The position numbers were made by a program, and so were the translations under genes. Positions 7,683 through 16,698 of a stretch of 44,019 nt of DNA are shown here, one piece after another (position 1 is the stretch's first letter; each line of letters opens with the position of its first letter). Source of the stretch: Chitinophagaceae bacterium (GTDB taxonomy: Bacteria; Bacteroidota; Bacteroidia; Chitinophagales; Chitinophagaceae); assembly GCA_014379965.1 (NCBI GenBank), contig JACMKU010000180.1:1-44019 (forward strand), in the 5' to 3' direction. The notes below the pieces were generated by a model. That model had not been told where the DNA came from and ran no database searches. It worked only from the letters and a program-made list of their open reading frames with translations.

Positions 7683-8051
7683 TTATTGCAACCTGTTCTT
7701 CTTAGCCGTTTCCACACTCGCTGTGAATATTCCAATCAGTTCATTACACTCTTGCCTTGCCTGGTCCAAGGTCGTATGCTTAAGCATAGGACGATCGTGA
7801 ATAATCCGCAAAGCAATTCTTGTTTCCCTAAGTTCTTTCAAGAGCATTTTTATTTTGTGAATAAAATCCGCGCGAGACTCCGCAGCCTGCGCCTCACCGT
7901 ACATTAATGCAAGAGCAATACCGCTTCTTGATATTTGATTTTCAAGATTGCTTGCGGATTTGGTTTTAGGGAGCAGATCGCATACTTCTATTATTTTCAC
8001 GGCAAATTTCACAAGTCTGTCTTCCAAGTCGTAAGTTCTACTCTCTGCCAA
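7683..8051 (-). CDS. Four-helix-bundle protein (S23 / intervening-sequence-protein family)
   Basis: The 122-aa all-helical protein matches the four helix bundle family (TIGR02436) first known from 23S rRNA intervening sequences: RTYDLEDRLVKFAVKIIEVC, LENQISRSGIALALMYGEAQ, and a final helix pair ending in ELIGIFTASVETAKK. The biochemical role is not established; relatives include the Avd accessory protein of diversity-generating retroelements. The start must be TTG at 8051, because an in-frame stop lies two codons upstream inside the adjacent family F repeat. It interrupts the thyA-folA pair and is bracketed by inverted family F repeats (7654-7675, 8053-8083). Confidence 0.85.
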   Translation of the reverse strand: MAESRTYDLEDRLVKFAVKIIEVCDLLPKTKSASNLENQISRSGIALALMYGEAQAAESRADFIHKIKMLLKELRETRIALRIIHDRPMLKHTTLDQARQECNELIGIFTASVETAKKNRLQ

Positions 8052-8052
8052 G

Positions 8053-8083
8053 TTTACATTTTACATTCTGCATTTTACAATTC
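8053..8083. repeat. Family F repeat, inverted copy
   Basis: TTTACATTTTACATTCTGC and following units are the reverse complement of the forward family F copies. It lies one base from the four-helix-bundle start codon and 22 bases from the thyA stop. Confidence 0.75.
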
Positions 8084-8105
8084 AAAACCAGAATGCCAAT
8101 GGTTT

Positions 8106-8900
8106 TTATACCGCCACCGGAGCTTTTATTCCCGGGTGACTCGTGTAATTCTCGAGCTGAATGTCTTCGAATGAGAAGTCGAAAATATTCTTTACCAATG
8201 GGTTTAGTTTCATCACCGGCAGTGGAAAAGGCGTGCGAGTGAGTTGAAGATTTACCTGGTCAATATGATTTTTATAAATATGAACATCCCCAAACGTATG
8301 GACAAAGTCTCCTGGCTCCAAATCACACACTTGCGCGATCATTTGTGTGAGTAATGCATAGGATGCAATATTAAACGGAACTCCGAGGAACACATCAGCT
8401 GATCGTTGGTACAACTGACAACTTAACTTTCCATCGGCCACGTAAAATTGGAACATGGTATGGCAAGGCATTAAAGCCATCTCAGGAAGCTCGGTGACAT
8501 TCCACGCACTGATGATGAGTCGGCGGCTGTCGGGATTTCTCTTGATCTGCTGAATAAGGTCCTTAACTTGGTCGACCACCTTACCATTCTTACCTTCCCA
8601 ACTCCGCCATTGCTTGCCATAAACCGGACCCAGATCTCCGTTTTCATTTGCCCATTCATCCCAAATGCTAACCCCATTTTCTTTTAGATAGGCGATATTA
8701 GTTTCTCCCTTCAGAAACCAAAGCAACTCATAGATGATGCTCCTCATATGCACTTTTTTGGTTGTAACCAGTGGAAACCCCTTTTGCAGATCGAAACGCA
8801 TTTGGTAGCCGAAACAGCTTTTGGTACCAGTACCTGTGCGATCAGTTTTATCAACGCCATTATCGCGTATGTGAATAAGTAGGTCCAGGTATTGTTGCAT
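8106..8900 (-). CDS. thyA: Thymidylate synthase
   Basis: Converts dUMP to dTMP using methylene-tetrahydrofolate as carbon donor and reductant. The product is 264 aa, the same length as E. coli ThyA. Visible motifs are [19 protein letters not shown] near the start, the catalytic cysteine in [31 protein letters not shown], and the dUMP-binding [12 protein letters not shown]. Start at 8900 fits the family N-terminus MQQYLDLL. Family F repeats lie on both sides. The gene diverges from the methyltransferase at 9055. Confidence 0.98.
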   Translation of the reverse strand: MQQYLDLLIHIRDNGVDKTDRTGTGTKSCFGYQMRFDLQKGFPLVTTKKVHMRSIIYELLWFLKGETNIAYLKENGVSIWDEWANENGDLGPVYGKQWRSWEGKNGKVVDQVKDLIQQIKRNPDSRRLIISAWNVTELPEMALMPCHTMFQFYVADGKLSCQLYQRSADVFLGVPFNIASYALLTQMIAQVCDLEPGDFVHTFGDVHIYKNHIDQVNLQLTRTPFPLPVMKLNPLVKNIFDFSFEDIQLENYTSHPGIKAPVAV

Positions 8901-9010
8901 AGGCGCAAGTTACGACAAATGGCAAGTGCCGCCATCAGCAAAGGCAAAATCTAAACTGAAATAAGAGGTCGTTTTAGAGGAATGCAGTTAAAACGCCGCT
9001 TCGACCTTAC

Positions 9011-9048
9011 TTTTACATTTTATATTTTGCATTTTACATTTTACATTC
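9011..9048. repeat. Family F repeat, inverted copy
   Basis: CTTTTACATTTTATATTTTGC and two more units, same orientation as 8053-8083. It ends six bases before the GTG start at 9055, so any promoter for that gene must lie within the repeat; TATATTTTGC at 9021 is one base off the -7 spacing. Confidence 0.7.
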
Positions 9049-9054
9049 CTTACC

Positions 9055-9852
9055 GTGTATAGTTTTTTCAAAATAGCCGGGAAATATCTCAACTACTACG
9101 TGTCGGCTTCTAATGGTAAGGGCCACGGAATGCATTCTCCATTTGTCTTCAATTTCATCACCCGAATTTTAAATGATGAGGGCCATTATCCAGAATATGA
9201 TAAGGTGGAAGAGCTTCGTCATGCACTTTTGAAGGATCATCAGCCCTTGCAGATTGACGACATGGGTGCAGGCTCCACGTCCAGCAATGCTGCTCACCGT
9301 ACAGTCGCGTCATTGGCGAAACGAGCGGCGAAGCCCAGGAAATTCGGACAACTACTTTATCGAATGGTCAAGACTTTCCAGCCACGGACCGTCGTAGAGT
9401 TGGGAACCTCCCTTGGAATTTCCACTGCCTACCTATCCCTCGGAAATCCTACAGCGAAGGTCATCACGATCGAAGGGTCGAAGGAAATTGCAAGCAAAGC
9501 CCGGAAGAACTTCCAGCGGCTCGGTCTGGGCAATGTTTCGTCGGTGATAGGCAATTTCGACGATACTCTTGGACATTTGATCGAACCGCTATCAACAGTT
9601 GACCTCTGCTTTATCGACGGCAACCACCGACTGGAGCCGACGCTCAGGTACTTTCACCAACTCTTGCCAAAGATGAATAACGAGTCGATCCTGATATTCG
9701 ATGACATCCACTGGAGTGAGGAGATGGAGGCGGCATGGGAAAAAGTGCGGGAACATCCGAAGGTAAGGTGTACGATTGACCTGTTCTTTATCGGAATTGT
9801 TTTCTTCAGGGAGGAGTTTAGGGAGAAGAGGGAGTTTGTCGTAAGGTTCTAA
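9055..9852 (+). CDS. Class I SAM-dependent methyltransferase
   Basis: The 265-aa protein has a Rossmann methyltransferase core: motif I VVELGTSLGISTAYL (about residues 111-125), acidic motif II VITIEGSKE, and motif IV DLCFIDGNH with FDDIHWSEEM following, as in O-methyltransferase-like (Methyltransf_24) proteins. The N-terminal segment GKGHGMHSPFVFNFITRIL precedes the fold and resembles Bacteroidota members. The substrate is unknown. Start is GTG at 9055; no better start gives the full N-terminus. No signal peptide. It is alone, with a family F repeat immediately before it and family E 15 bases after its stop. Confidence 0.8.
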   Translation: MYSFFKIAGKYLNYYVSASNGKGHGMHSPFVFNFITRILNDEGHYPEYDKVEELRHALLKDHQPLQIDDMGAGSTSSNAAHRTVASLAKRAAKPRKFGQLLYRMVKTFQPRTVVELGTSLGISTAYLSLGNPTAKVITIEGSKEIASKARKNFQRLGLGNVSSVIGNFDDTLGHLIEPLSTVDLCFIDGNHRLEPTLRYFHQLLPKMNNESILIFDDIHWSEEMEAAWEKVREHPKVRCTIDLFFIGIVFFREEFREKREFVVRF

Positions 9853-9867
9853 TATGCGATGCATTTT

Positions 9868-10011
9868 GTTTCACGCAAAGTCGCAAAGATCGCAAAGCCG
9901 CAAAGAATTAAAAAAAGTTGATATTACCTCCGCCAGGAAGCCTTTGCGTCTTTGCGAATCTTTGCGACTTTGCGTGAAACCATAGCGGAACTTTGCGGCT
10001 TTGCGTGAAAC
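9868..10011. repeat. Family E inverted array (CGCAAAG unit)
   Basis: Left arm 9868-9905 is GTTTCACGCAAAGTCGCAAAG continuing in CGCAAAG units; right arms 9942-9980 and 9991-10011 are CTTTGCGACTTTGCGTGAAAC-type reverse complements, each ending in the same GTGAAAC cap. The spacer is about 36 bp. Family E returns as an inverted pair around the SDR gene at 34828 and 35851. Confidence 0.88.
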
Positions 10012-10014
10012 CTG

Positions 10015-10022
10015 TATCTTTC
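10015..10022 (+). promoter_or_regulatory. possible -7 box for the pnt operon
   Basis: TATCTTTC differs by the last base from TAnnTTTG and lies directly after the family E repeat, 38 bases before the pntAA ATG. Only a weak call. Confidence 0.3.
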
Positions 10023-10060
10023 AACCCGAAACCTCCCTATCAATCGAAACCGGCAACTGA

Positions 10061-11173
10061 ATGACTATCGGCCTTATTACGGAACCATCGCATGAAACAC
10101 GGGTATCGCTGCTAGCAGAAGCAGTGGCCACACTCACCAAGAAAGGAATCACGGTATTAGTAGAGAAAGACGCAGGCGAAAAAGCCTTTTGCACCAACAG
10201 CGATTATGAGAAAGCCGGCGCACAAGTCACCGATCGGAATAATGTCCTGAAATCCGCCCAGATCCTGCTTGCAATCCATCCACCGCCGTCACAAGAACTC
10301 GAGACCCTGCAATCAACTGCAGTACTTGTCGGAGTATACCAGCCGCTTTTCAACGTTGACCAGATGAAAACGTGGGCGGCGAAAGGCGTCACTACATTTT
10401 CCCTCGACATGTTACCTCGTACAACCCGTGCACAAGCGATGGATGTCCTCAGTTCGCAGGCTAACATTGCCGGTTATAAGGCCGTGTTGACCGCCGCCGA
10501 CAATTATGTAAGATATTTTCCGATGTTCATGACCGCAGCGGGAAGCATTGCGCCTGCAAAGGTGTTGATACTCGGTGCAGGTGTCGCAGGCTTGCAGGCC
10601 GTTGCGACAGCAAAGCGACTTGGCGCTGTGGTGGAGGTCTTCGATACCCGACCAGCCGTTAAAGAAGAAGTGATGAGTCTCGGTGCGAAGTTCATCGAGG
10701 TGGAGGGTGCGGCAGACGCCAGCAAGGGAGGCGGGTATGCAGTAGAACAATCGGAAGAGTACAAGCAAAAACAGCAGCAGCGCATAGCCGATAGCATCGC
10801 GAAGGCGGATATCGTAATCACCACGGCGCAGATCCCTGGCAAGAAGGCGCCCATTCTCATTACGGAACAAATGATCGACGCCATGAGAAATGGTTCAGTC
10901 ATCATTGACATTGCTGCCGCTACCGGAGGCAACACGCCATTCACACGCAATAATGAGACGGTGCGCCACAATGGTGTGAGCATCGTCGGCAATTCCAATC
11001 TCCCTGCCACTATGCCCTCGGATGCGAGCAAACTTTATGGAAAGAACGTGCTGAATTTTTTACAACTAATTATTACGAAAGAAGGAGAGATGAATCTTAA
11101 TTGGCAGGACGATCTTGTGAAAGGAAGTTGCATCACACACGGATCCGAAATAGTGCATGAGAGAGTGAAATGA
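10061..11173 (+). CDS. pntAA: NAD(P) transhydrogenase alpha subunit, NAD(H)-binding domain (dI)
   Basis: First gene of a three-subunit proton-translocating transhydrogenase, which drives hydride transfer from NADH to NADP+ with the proton motive force. The 370-aa soluble subunit has the alanine dehydrogenase/PNT fold: N-terminal domain with LAEAVATLTKKGITVLVEKDAG, the RTTRAQAMDVLSSQANIAGY segment, and the NAD Rossmann motif ILGAGVAGLQAVATAKRLGA with acidic strand end VFDTR. The mobile-loop region and IIDIAAATGGN are present. It stops after dI, so the membrane part is a separate gene, as in Rhodospirillum rubrum. pntAB follows after 53 bp and pntB after that. Confidence 0.96.
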   Translation: MTIGLITEPSHETRVSLLAEAVATLTKKGITVLVEKDAGEKAFCTNSDYEKAGAQVTDRNNVLKSAQILLAIHPPPSQELETLQSTAVLVGVYQPLFNVDQMKTWAAKGVTTFSLDMLPRTTRAQAMDVLSSQANIAGYKAVLTAADNYVRYFPMFMTAAGSIAPAKVLILGAGVAGLQAVATAKRLGAVVEVFDTRPAVKEEVMSLGAKFIEVEGAADASKGGGYAVEQSEEYKQKQQQRIADSIAKADIVITTAQIPGKKAPILITEQMIDAMRNGSVIIDIAAATGGNTPFTRNNETVRHNGVSIVGNSNLPATMPSDASKLYGKNVLNFLQLIITKEGEMNLNWQDDLVKGSCITHGSEIVHERVK

Positions 11174-11226
11174 GAAAGCATTAAGGCATCATTCTGTCGC
11201 GGACAAAATAAATAAAATAGCAGAGC

Positions 11227-11538
11227 ATGGAAAATTTCCTGAATTGGATTACGGCGAACCAGCAGATCATTTATATCGTGATCCTGATGATTTTCGTAGG
11301 TATCGAGATCATTGGTCGCGTGCCGAGTGTATTGCATACGCCGCTTATGAGCGGTGCAAATGCGATCCACGGAGTGGTAATCATTGGTGCGATCATCGTA
11401 ATGGGGAAGGCGGAGAGTGACAACTACCTCGCGTTGATTCTAGGTTTCCTCGCAGTGGTGCTAGGCACGCTTAACGTGGTAGGTGGGTTTGTTGTGACTG
11501 ATCGTATGCTCGAAATGTTCAAGAAAAAGAAACGTTGA
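11227..11538 (+). CDS. pntAB: NAD(P) transhydrogenase alpha subunit, membrane part
   Basis: This 103-aa protein corresponds to the membrane segment of PntA (alpha-2). Three hydrophobic stretches are visible: IIYIVILMIFVGIEIIG, AIHGVVIIGAIIVMG and LALILGFLAVVLGTLNVVGG, ending in VTDRMLEMFKKKKR, which is the conserved end of the subunit. It forms part of domain II, the proton channel, with PntB. The operon order pntAA-pntAB-pntB and same-strand spacing of 40-53 bp support co-transcription. Confidence 0.95.
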   Translation: MENFLNWITANQQIIYIVILMIFVGIEIIGRVPSVLHTPLMSGANAIHGVVIIGAIIVMGKAESDNYLALILGFLAVVLGTLNVVGGFVVTDRMLEMFKKKKR

Positions 11539-11577
11539 AAGCCAGAACTCCTTGCATAAATTCTCACGAAGCTTACT

Positions 11578-13041
11578 ATGGAATTAAATATACTCACACT
11601 CTGCTATCTTATTGGATCCGTCACTTTCATCCTGGGACTGAAAATGCTTTCGAACCCTGCGACGGCCAGGCAGGGTAATCTTATCGCGGCGGCAGGCATG
11701 GTTATAGCCATTCTCGGAACTATATTTTTGTATACGGATGAGGCTGGTAATAAACTCGGCAACTACGGTTGGATTTTCGGTGGTATCGCTATCGGTACAA
11801 TTGTAGGTACACTCGCTGCGAAGAAAGTGAAGATGACGGCAATGCCGGAAATGGTGAGTATGTTCAATGGTATGGGCGGGGCATGTGCGGCGTTGATTTC
11901 GATCGTTGAATTCAACCACCTAATCCATGAGCCTCCATTTAGTGGATGGACGGTTTATCCCCCATTGTCTTCCCTCGATCAGGTAGGTGGTCCAGACTAT
12001 CCTTATGGAAAGATCCTGATTATCCTCCTCGGTCTCATCATTGGATCGGTTTCTTTCGCTGGAAGTATGATTGCCTGGGGAAAACTCAATGGTAAGGTGA
12101 AGGATTTTTCTTTTAATGGGCAGCATATTTTTAACATCGTTCTACTCGTCGTCATTCTTGGGTTAGCCACCTATTTGATTGGTTGGGTACCCGAGAGCAC
12201 ACCAATATTATTCTACAGCATATTCGTTCTTTCCCTGCTATACGGCATCTTCTTCGTGTTTCCGATCGGAGGTGCCGACATGCCCGTTGTCATTTCCTTA
12301 TTGAACTCCTTTACGGGTGTAGCCGCGGCCTGCGGTGGATTCCTGTATGATAATAAAGTGATGCTGACCGGCGGTATTCTCGTGGGAGCCGCTGGTACGC
12401 TACTAACTATTCTCATGTGCAAGGCCATGAATCGTTCACTGGCCAACGTCCTCATCGGCTCATTTGGTGGTAGCAAGACAGGTCCCGCTGCTGGCTCCAA
12501 GGAGCAGGGGCATTTCAAGGAGATCAGCCTGGCGGATGCCGCTGTAGTCATGAGCTATGCTAACAAAGTGATGATCGTTCCTGGTTATGGACTTGCGGTA
12601 GCACAAGCCCAGCACGCATGCCATGATCTCGAAAAACTACTCGAGGCAAAAGGAGTTACAGTCAAGTATGCGATACACCCCGTTGCGGGTCGTATGCCTG
12701 GCCACATGAACGTTCTCCTTGCCGAGGCAGATGTTAGTTATGAGAAATTGCAGGAGATGGAACAGGCAAACGAAGAGTTTCCCACCACGGATGTGGTCTT
12801 AATACTTGGTGCGAATGATGTTGTGAATCCAGCGGCGAAGTCGGACCCTGCTTCACCTATCTATGGAATGCCCATCCTCGATGTCGAACTCGCAAAGTCA
12901 GTTATCGTCAATAAGCGAAGCATGAAACCAGGATACGCGGGAATCGAGAACGATCTTTTCTTTAGACCGAAGTCTTCCATGCTGTTTGGGGATGCGAAGA
13001 AGGTGTTACAAGATCTAATCGGCGAGATTAAGAATTTGTAA
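11578..13041 (+). CDS. pntB: NAD(P) transhydrogenase beta subunit
   Basis: The 487-aa protein carries the remaining membrane helices of domain II followed by the NADP(H)-binding domain dIII. Several hydrophobic segments lie in residues 1-290 (e.g. NLIAAAGMVIAILGTIFLYT, ILIILLGLIIGSVSFAGSMI). dIII begins near residue 330 with VPGYGLAVAQAQHACHDLE and contains IHPVAGRMPGHMNVLLAEA, VLILGANDVVNPAA and VIVNKRSMKPGYAGIEN, all standard PntB motifs. Length is normal. It provides NADPH for biosynthesis. Confidence 0.97.
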   Translation: MELNILTLCYLIGSVTFILGLKMLSNPATARQGNLIAAAGMVIAILGTIFLYTDEAGNKLGNYGWIFGGIAIGTIVGTLAAKKVKMTAMPEMVSMFNGMGGACAALISIVEFNHLIHEPPFSGWTVYPPLSSLDQVGGPDYPYGKILIILLGLIIGSVSFAGSMIAWGKLNGKVKDFSFNGQHIFNIVLLVVILGLATYLIGWVPESTPILFYSIFVLSLLYGIFFVFPIGGADMPVVISLLNSFTGVAAACGGFLYDNKVMLTGGILVGAAGTLLTILMCKAMNRSLANVLIGSFGGSKTGPAAGSKEQGHFKEISLADAAVVMSYANKVMIVPGYGLAVAQAQHACHDLEKLLEAKGVTVKYAIHPVAGRMPGHMNVLLAEADVSYEKLQEMEQANEEFPTTDVVLILGANDVVNPAAKSDPASPIYGMPILDVELAKSVIVNKRSMKPGYAGIENDLFFRPKSSMLFGDAKKVLQDLIGEIKNL

Positions 13042-13155
13042 AACGGGATACTTACAATCTCGTGGATTCGTTTAGTTCCCTGAAGTTTCAAAACAACTCA
13101 AAAAGAAATTTTCAATCCCTGAGAAAAAGAGTATTCTATTACCTTCTACATTCAA

Positions 13156-14529
13156 GTGACTTTTGTGCGAAACCCACTACCTCCCTCACTAATCGATTCT
13201 ATCAAGGATGCCCCGGGCTTTGACAAAGGGGCCTTTGAAAGAATACACGCCTCCGAGGAACAGGTCACCGCTATCCGAAACAATCCATTGAAGACCGCTG
13301 AGCTCCCAATGCCTGGTTCACAGATACTGTGGACCCGTCATGGATATTACCTGGACACAAGACCATCCTTTACTTTCGATCCTTTGTTTCATGCAGGGTG
13401 TTACTACGTGCAGGAACCTTCGAGCATGTTTCTCGAACAGGCGTTGAATCAAACAGTAGATCTCACACAACCACTGAAGATCCTTGACCTTAGTGCCGCG
13501 CCCGGTGGAAAATCGACGCATATTCAATCGCTGATCTCTACCGAAAGTATGCTAGTCAGCAACGAAGTGATCCGTGCTCGCGCCAACATCCTCAAAGACA
13601 ATATTATTAAGTGGGGCGCAGGCAATGTCGTGGTAACCTGCAACGATCCTAAAGATTTCGCACGCCTCGAAGGTTTTTTCGACGTGATCGTCGTGGATGC
13701 TCCCTGCAGCGGCAGCGGTCTATTCCGACGCGAGCCGGAAGCAATCGACGAGTGGAGCCTGAATAATGTGGCACTCTGCAGCCAACGACAACAACGGATT
13801 CTGTTCGACGCCTGGCCAGCATTGAAGGAAGGTGGAATAGTCATCTATTCCACATGTTCGTACTCCGTAGAAGAAAACGAGCGGATCATGGATTGGATGT
13901 TGAAAGAACTTGGAGTCGAAAGTCTACCATTAAAAGTTGATCATGCCTGGGGGATCACTACTACTACGTCAACTAATGGTGCTATTGGTTATCGTTTTTG
14001 GCCGGACAAACTGAAAGGTGAGGGATTCTTCATCGCCTGCTTTCGTAAAACAGGCTATACTGAAGAGTTGCGAAAACAAAAGATAAGGTCGGGGCTGGAG
14101 AGGCTAACGAAAAGAGAGATGGAGGTTATCAAAAAATGGGTCAGGGATAGCGATGATCAATACTTCAGACACGAGAACACTAACTATGCATGGCCAACCA
14201 ACCACGCGGATGATTTTCATTTGCTTTTATCGAACAACAGGGTCGTTTATTCGGGTGTTCGTATCGGTGAGCTCATGAGGGATAAGCTGGTGCCGGATCA
14301 TGCTTTGTCAATGAGTTCCCTCGTTAGTGACAGCATCGGCCGCGTTGAGGTATCATATGAACAGGCGATTCGATACCTGCAACGAAAGGAGTTAGATATC
14401 GAGACACCTTCGAAAGGCTGGCAGTTAGTCATTTACAAAAGCCATGCGCTTGGATGGATAAACGTATTGCCAAACCGTATTAACAATTATTATCCAAAAG
14501 AATTACGAATTTTGAAAGAGACCAGTTGA
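13156..14529 (+). CDS. RsmF/Sun-type RNA cytosine-C5 methyltransferase
   Basis: Methylates C5 of cytosine in RNA, probably 16S rRNA, using SAM. The 457-aa protein has the NOL1/NOP2/Sun core: motif I LDLSAAPGGKSTHIQ, motif IV VDAPCSGSGLFRREP and motif VI YSTCSYSVEENE, which supply the two catalytic cysteines. Past residue 290 there is an RsmF-like C-terminal extension (RFWPDKLKGEGFFIACFRK, then a PUA-like end). Start is GTG at 13156; TACCTTCT lies eight bases upstream. The exact target cytosine cannot be read from sequence. Confidence 0.88.
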   Translation: MTFVRNPLPPSLIDSIKDAPGFDKGAFERIHASEEQVTAIRNNPLKTAELPMPGSQILWTRHGYYLDTRPSFTFDPLFHAGCYYVQEPSSMFLEQALNQTVDLTQPLKILDLSAAPGGKSTHIQSLISTESMLVSNEVIRARANILKDNIIKWGAGNVVVTCNDPKDFARLEGFFDVIVVDAPCSGSGLFRREPEAIDEWSLNNVALCSQRQQRILFDAWPALKEGGIVIYSTCSYSVEENERIMDWMLKELGVESLPLKVDHAWGITTTTSTNGAIGYRFWPDKLKGEGFFIACFRKTGYTEELRKQKIRSGLERLTKREMEVIKKWVRDSDDQYFRHENTNYAWPTNHADDFHLLLSNNRVVYSGVRIGELMRDKLVPDHALSMSSLVSDSIGRVEVSYEQAIRYLQRKELDIETPSKGWQLVIYKSHALGWINVLPNRINNYYPKELRILKETS

Positions 14530-14562
14530 TTTTTCCCTGGTTAAGTATTCGGGTTAAAAACC

Positions 14563-14570
14563 CATCTTTG
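14563..14570 (+). promoter_or_regulatory. possible -7 box for the LysM protein
   Basis: CATCTTTG, one base off TAnnTTTG, lies 19 bases before the ATG at 14590. Preceded by AAAAACC. Confidence 0.35.
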
Positions 14571-14589
14571 TACCCCAAACCCTGATAAT

Positions 14590-15567
14590 ATGAAGAACCC
14601 GGTTTACTGCCTATTCATTTTTCTTCTTCTCTCGCTATCCTCCTTCGCACAGTCACCAGTATTGTTGGTGAAGAGCGGGGACAAAGGTCTTCATATCGAT
14701 CATAGCGTCGCCTCTAAGGAAAGCTTTTTCTCGATCGGGCGCTTCTATCATGTACACCCCAAGTTTCTTGCTTCGTATAATGGCCTCGATATGAACAAGG
14801 GCCTATCTATTGGGCAGACGCTTAATATCCCGTTAACCGATACCAATTTTTCGCAGAAGACAAAAAAGGGTATCCCCATTTATTACGTTGTGGGAGAAAA
14901 GGAAGGGCTGTTGAAGGTGAGCAATGCTAATAATAAAGTTTCTCTTCAATCGCTACGTGAATGGAATAAATTACCTAACGACGACCTTGCTGTAGGTAGC
15001 AAACTCATTGTCGGTTATGTCAATACGACTGGCCCCGTCGCCCTGGCCTCGAACATTCCTAAGGAGGAACCGAAGACAGCTGTAGTGGAAAAGCCAATCG
15101 TAAAAACGGAACCCGTAGCAGAAAAACCGATAGTAAAAGAGGAAGTCAAAAAGCAGGATCCGCCTGAACAAAAGGCGATTGTTAAGGAGGTACCAAAGAA
15201 GGCACCACCACAGGCAAGACCCTCAGAAACTTCTAACATGTCTGGGCAGGGATACTTCAAGACTACGTTCGATCAGCAGGTAAAACAGACTCCCGTCTCG
15301 AAGACCGAGACGGTCACGTCGGGTATCTTCAGAACCAGCAATGGGGTTCAGGATGCGAAATATTATTTGCTAAAGGATGGAATTCCTTCTGGAACAGTAG
15401 TGCGTATCATCAATCCAGAGAACAACAAAGCCGTATATGCAAAAGTATTGGGCGAGATGAGCGGCATTCGCCAAAACCAGGGACTTAATATTCGGATCAG
15501 CAATATCGCGGCGACTACGCTGGGGATTAGTGAGGTCGATAAATTTATAGTGAAAATTAGTTATTGA
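14590..15567 (+). CDS. Secreted LysM-domain protein with RlpA-like C-terminal domain
   Basis: The 325-aa protein starts with a signal peptide (YCLFIFLLLSLSSFAQS). Two LysM-like modules follow: about residues 33-77 (SKESFFSIGRFYHVHP to GLSIGQTLNIPL) and about 96-142 (YYVVGEKEGLLKVSN to LAVGSKLIVGYV). Residues 155-215 are a Pro/Glu/Lys-rich linker with repeated KPIVK and EEVKK units. The C-terminal part (GTVVRIINPENNKAVYAKVL to FIVKISY) resembles the double-psi beta-barrel of RlpA-like proteins. The layout points to peptidoglycan binding in the periplasm. A family G array begins immediately after the stop. Confidence 0.82.
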   Translation: MKNPVYCLFIFLLLSLSSFAQSPVLLVKSGDKGLHIDHSVASKESFFSIGRFYHVHPKFLASYNGLDMNKGLSIGQTLNIPLTDTNFSQKTKKGIPIYYVVGEKEGLLKVSNANNKVSLQSLREWNKLPNDDLAVGSKLIVGYVNTTGPVALASNIPKEEPKTAVVEKPIVKTEPVAEKPIVKEEVKKQDPPEQKAIVKEVPKKAPPQARPSETSNMSGQGYFKTTFDQQVKQTPVSKTETVTSGIFRTSNGVQDAKYYLLKDGIPSGTVVRIINPENNKAVYAKVLGEMSGIRQNQGLNIRISNIAATTLGISEVDKFIVKISY

Positions 15568-15569
15568 AG

Positions 15570-15697
15570 TGGGGATTGGGAATCGGGAATCCGGAATTGG
15601 GAATTGGGAATCAGGAATCGGTCTTGATACAGAAATGTCTTTACAATCTTTGCACCTCTACCAATTCCCAATTCCCGATTCCCCATTCCCAATCGCC
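15570..15697. repeat. Family G inverted array (7-bp GGGAATT unit)
   Basis: Left arm 15570-15621 is a run of GGGAATT/GGGAATC heptamers; right arm 15661-15697 is the reverse complement (CCAATTCCCAATTCCCG and on). The 39-bp loop contains AATCTTTGCACC, which looks like a -7 box but has no gene behind it. The element sits between the convergent LysM and fmt genes, touching both 3' ends. A single-armed relative is at 35773-35812. Confidence 0.9.
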
Positions 15698-15708
15698 AAC
15701 TCCCACGA

Positions 15709-16698
15709 CTAAGAGGCCGCCGGCCTATACCCCCTCAAAAACTCCTCAACCCGCAATTTCTTCTTTCCTTCAAGTTGCAACTCTTTTACCTGGATGTATC
15801 CATCGGGACACGCGAATTTTAGGAACGATCTGCCATCGGTTTCATATTCACCCGGGGTAATGAAGTGGGGAGTGACTTCTTTTTCGCTGCGATAAATCTT
15901 GAGCATCTTGTTATCAAACGTTGTGAATGCACCTGGAAATGGGGAGAGGCCGCGAATAAGATTATGTACTTCTGCTGTCGTCTTTTGAAAATCGATCCTG
16001 CATGTATCTGTGAAGATCTTCGGTGCATGTTTGAGAGCATCCTTGTCGTTTACGGGTTGTGGCCTTTCTTTCAATGAGCCATCCGTCAATCCCCGTACCG
16101 TCTTCACAAGTAAGTTTGCGCCAATGTCTTTCATCCTGTCGTGTACATCGCCTGCTGTTTCATTTTCGGCAACGGAAAAAGATTCCTGTAATAAGATATC
16201 ACCCGTGTCAATTTCATGCCTTAGCTTGAATGTGGTAACACCCGTCTCTGGCTCTCCATTGATCACCGCCCAATTGATAGGGGCTGCTCCGCGATATTGC
16301 GGAAGTAAGGAACCATGGAGGTTCACCGAACCCATGCGGGGCATGCTCCACACCACTTCGGGCAACATGCGAAAAGCAACAATCACCTGTAGATCGGCAT
16401 TGAGTTCTTTGAGTTCAGCAAGGAATGTAGGGTCCTTCAATTTTGATGGCTGCATCACTTTCAGACCATGCTCAACAGCGTATAGTTTCACAGCACTCTC
16501 GGTTAACTTCATTCCACGTCCTGCGGGCTTGTCGGGGGCCGTTACTACACCCGCAATGGAAAACCCAGCTTTGACAAGTGCATCCAGTGAGGCAACTGCG
16601 AATTCCGGCGTGCCCATGAATACAATTCGGAAGCCGGAAAGCGCCAGGTTGAAAGTATTGGGAAGGTTCTCTTTATTTTTTACTTGGTATTCTATCAT
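15709..16698 (-). CDS. fmt: Methionyl-tRNA formyltransferase
   Basis: Formylates initiator Met-tRNA with 10-formyl-tetrahydrofolate. The protein shows RIVFMGTPEFAVASLDAL, PDKPAGRGMKLTESAVK, the catalytic loop HGSLLPQYRGAAPINWAVI with DTGDILLQ, and a C-terminal OB-like domain. Fmt normally begins just before RIVFMGTP; here the frame gives about 22 extra residues from ATG 16698 and no ATG lies closer. That ATG overlaps the namZ stop in a TAATG, so coupled translation from 16698 is likely and the N-terminal extension probably real. Confidence 0.95.
   Translation of the reverse strand: MIEYQVKNKENLPNTFNLALSGFRIVFMGTPEFAVASLDALVKAGFSIAGVVTAPDKPAGRGMKLTESAVKLYAVEHGLKVMQPSKLKDPTFLAELKELNADLQVIVAFRMLPEVVWSMPRMGSVNLHGSLLPQYRGAAPINWAVINGEPETGVTTFKLRHEIDTGDILLQESFSVAENETAGDVHDRMKDIGANLLVKTVRGLTDGSLKERPQPVNDKDALKHAPKIFTDTCRIDFQKTTAEVHNLIRGLSPFPGAFTTFDNKMLKIYRSEKEVTPHFITPGEYETDGRSFLKFACPDGYIQVKELQLEGKKKLRVEEFLRGYRPAAS

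Noticed and set aside
15640..15660. Promoter inside the family G loop (AATCTTTGCACC)
   Set aside because: It points toward the 3' end of fmt with no plus-strand gene behind it and differs from TAnnTTTG at the first base.
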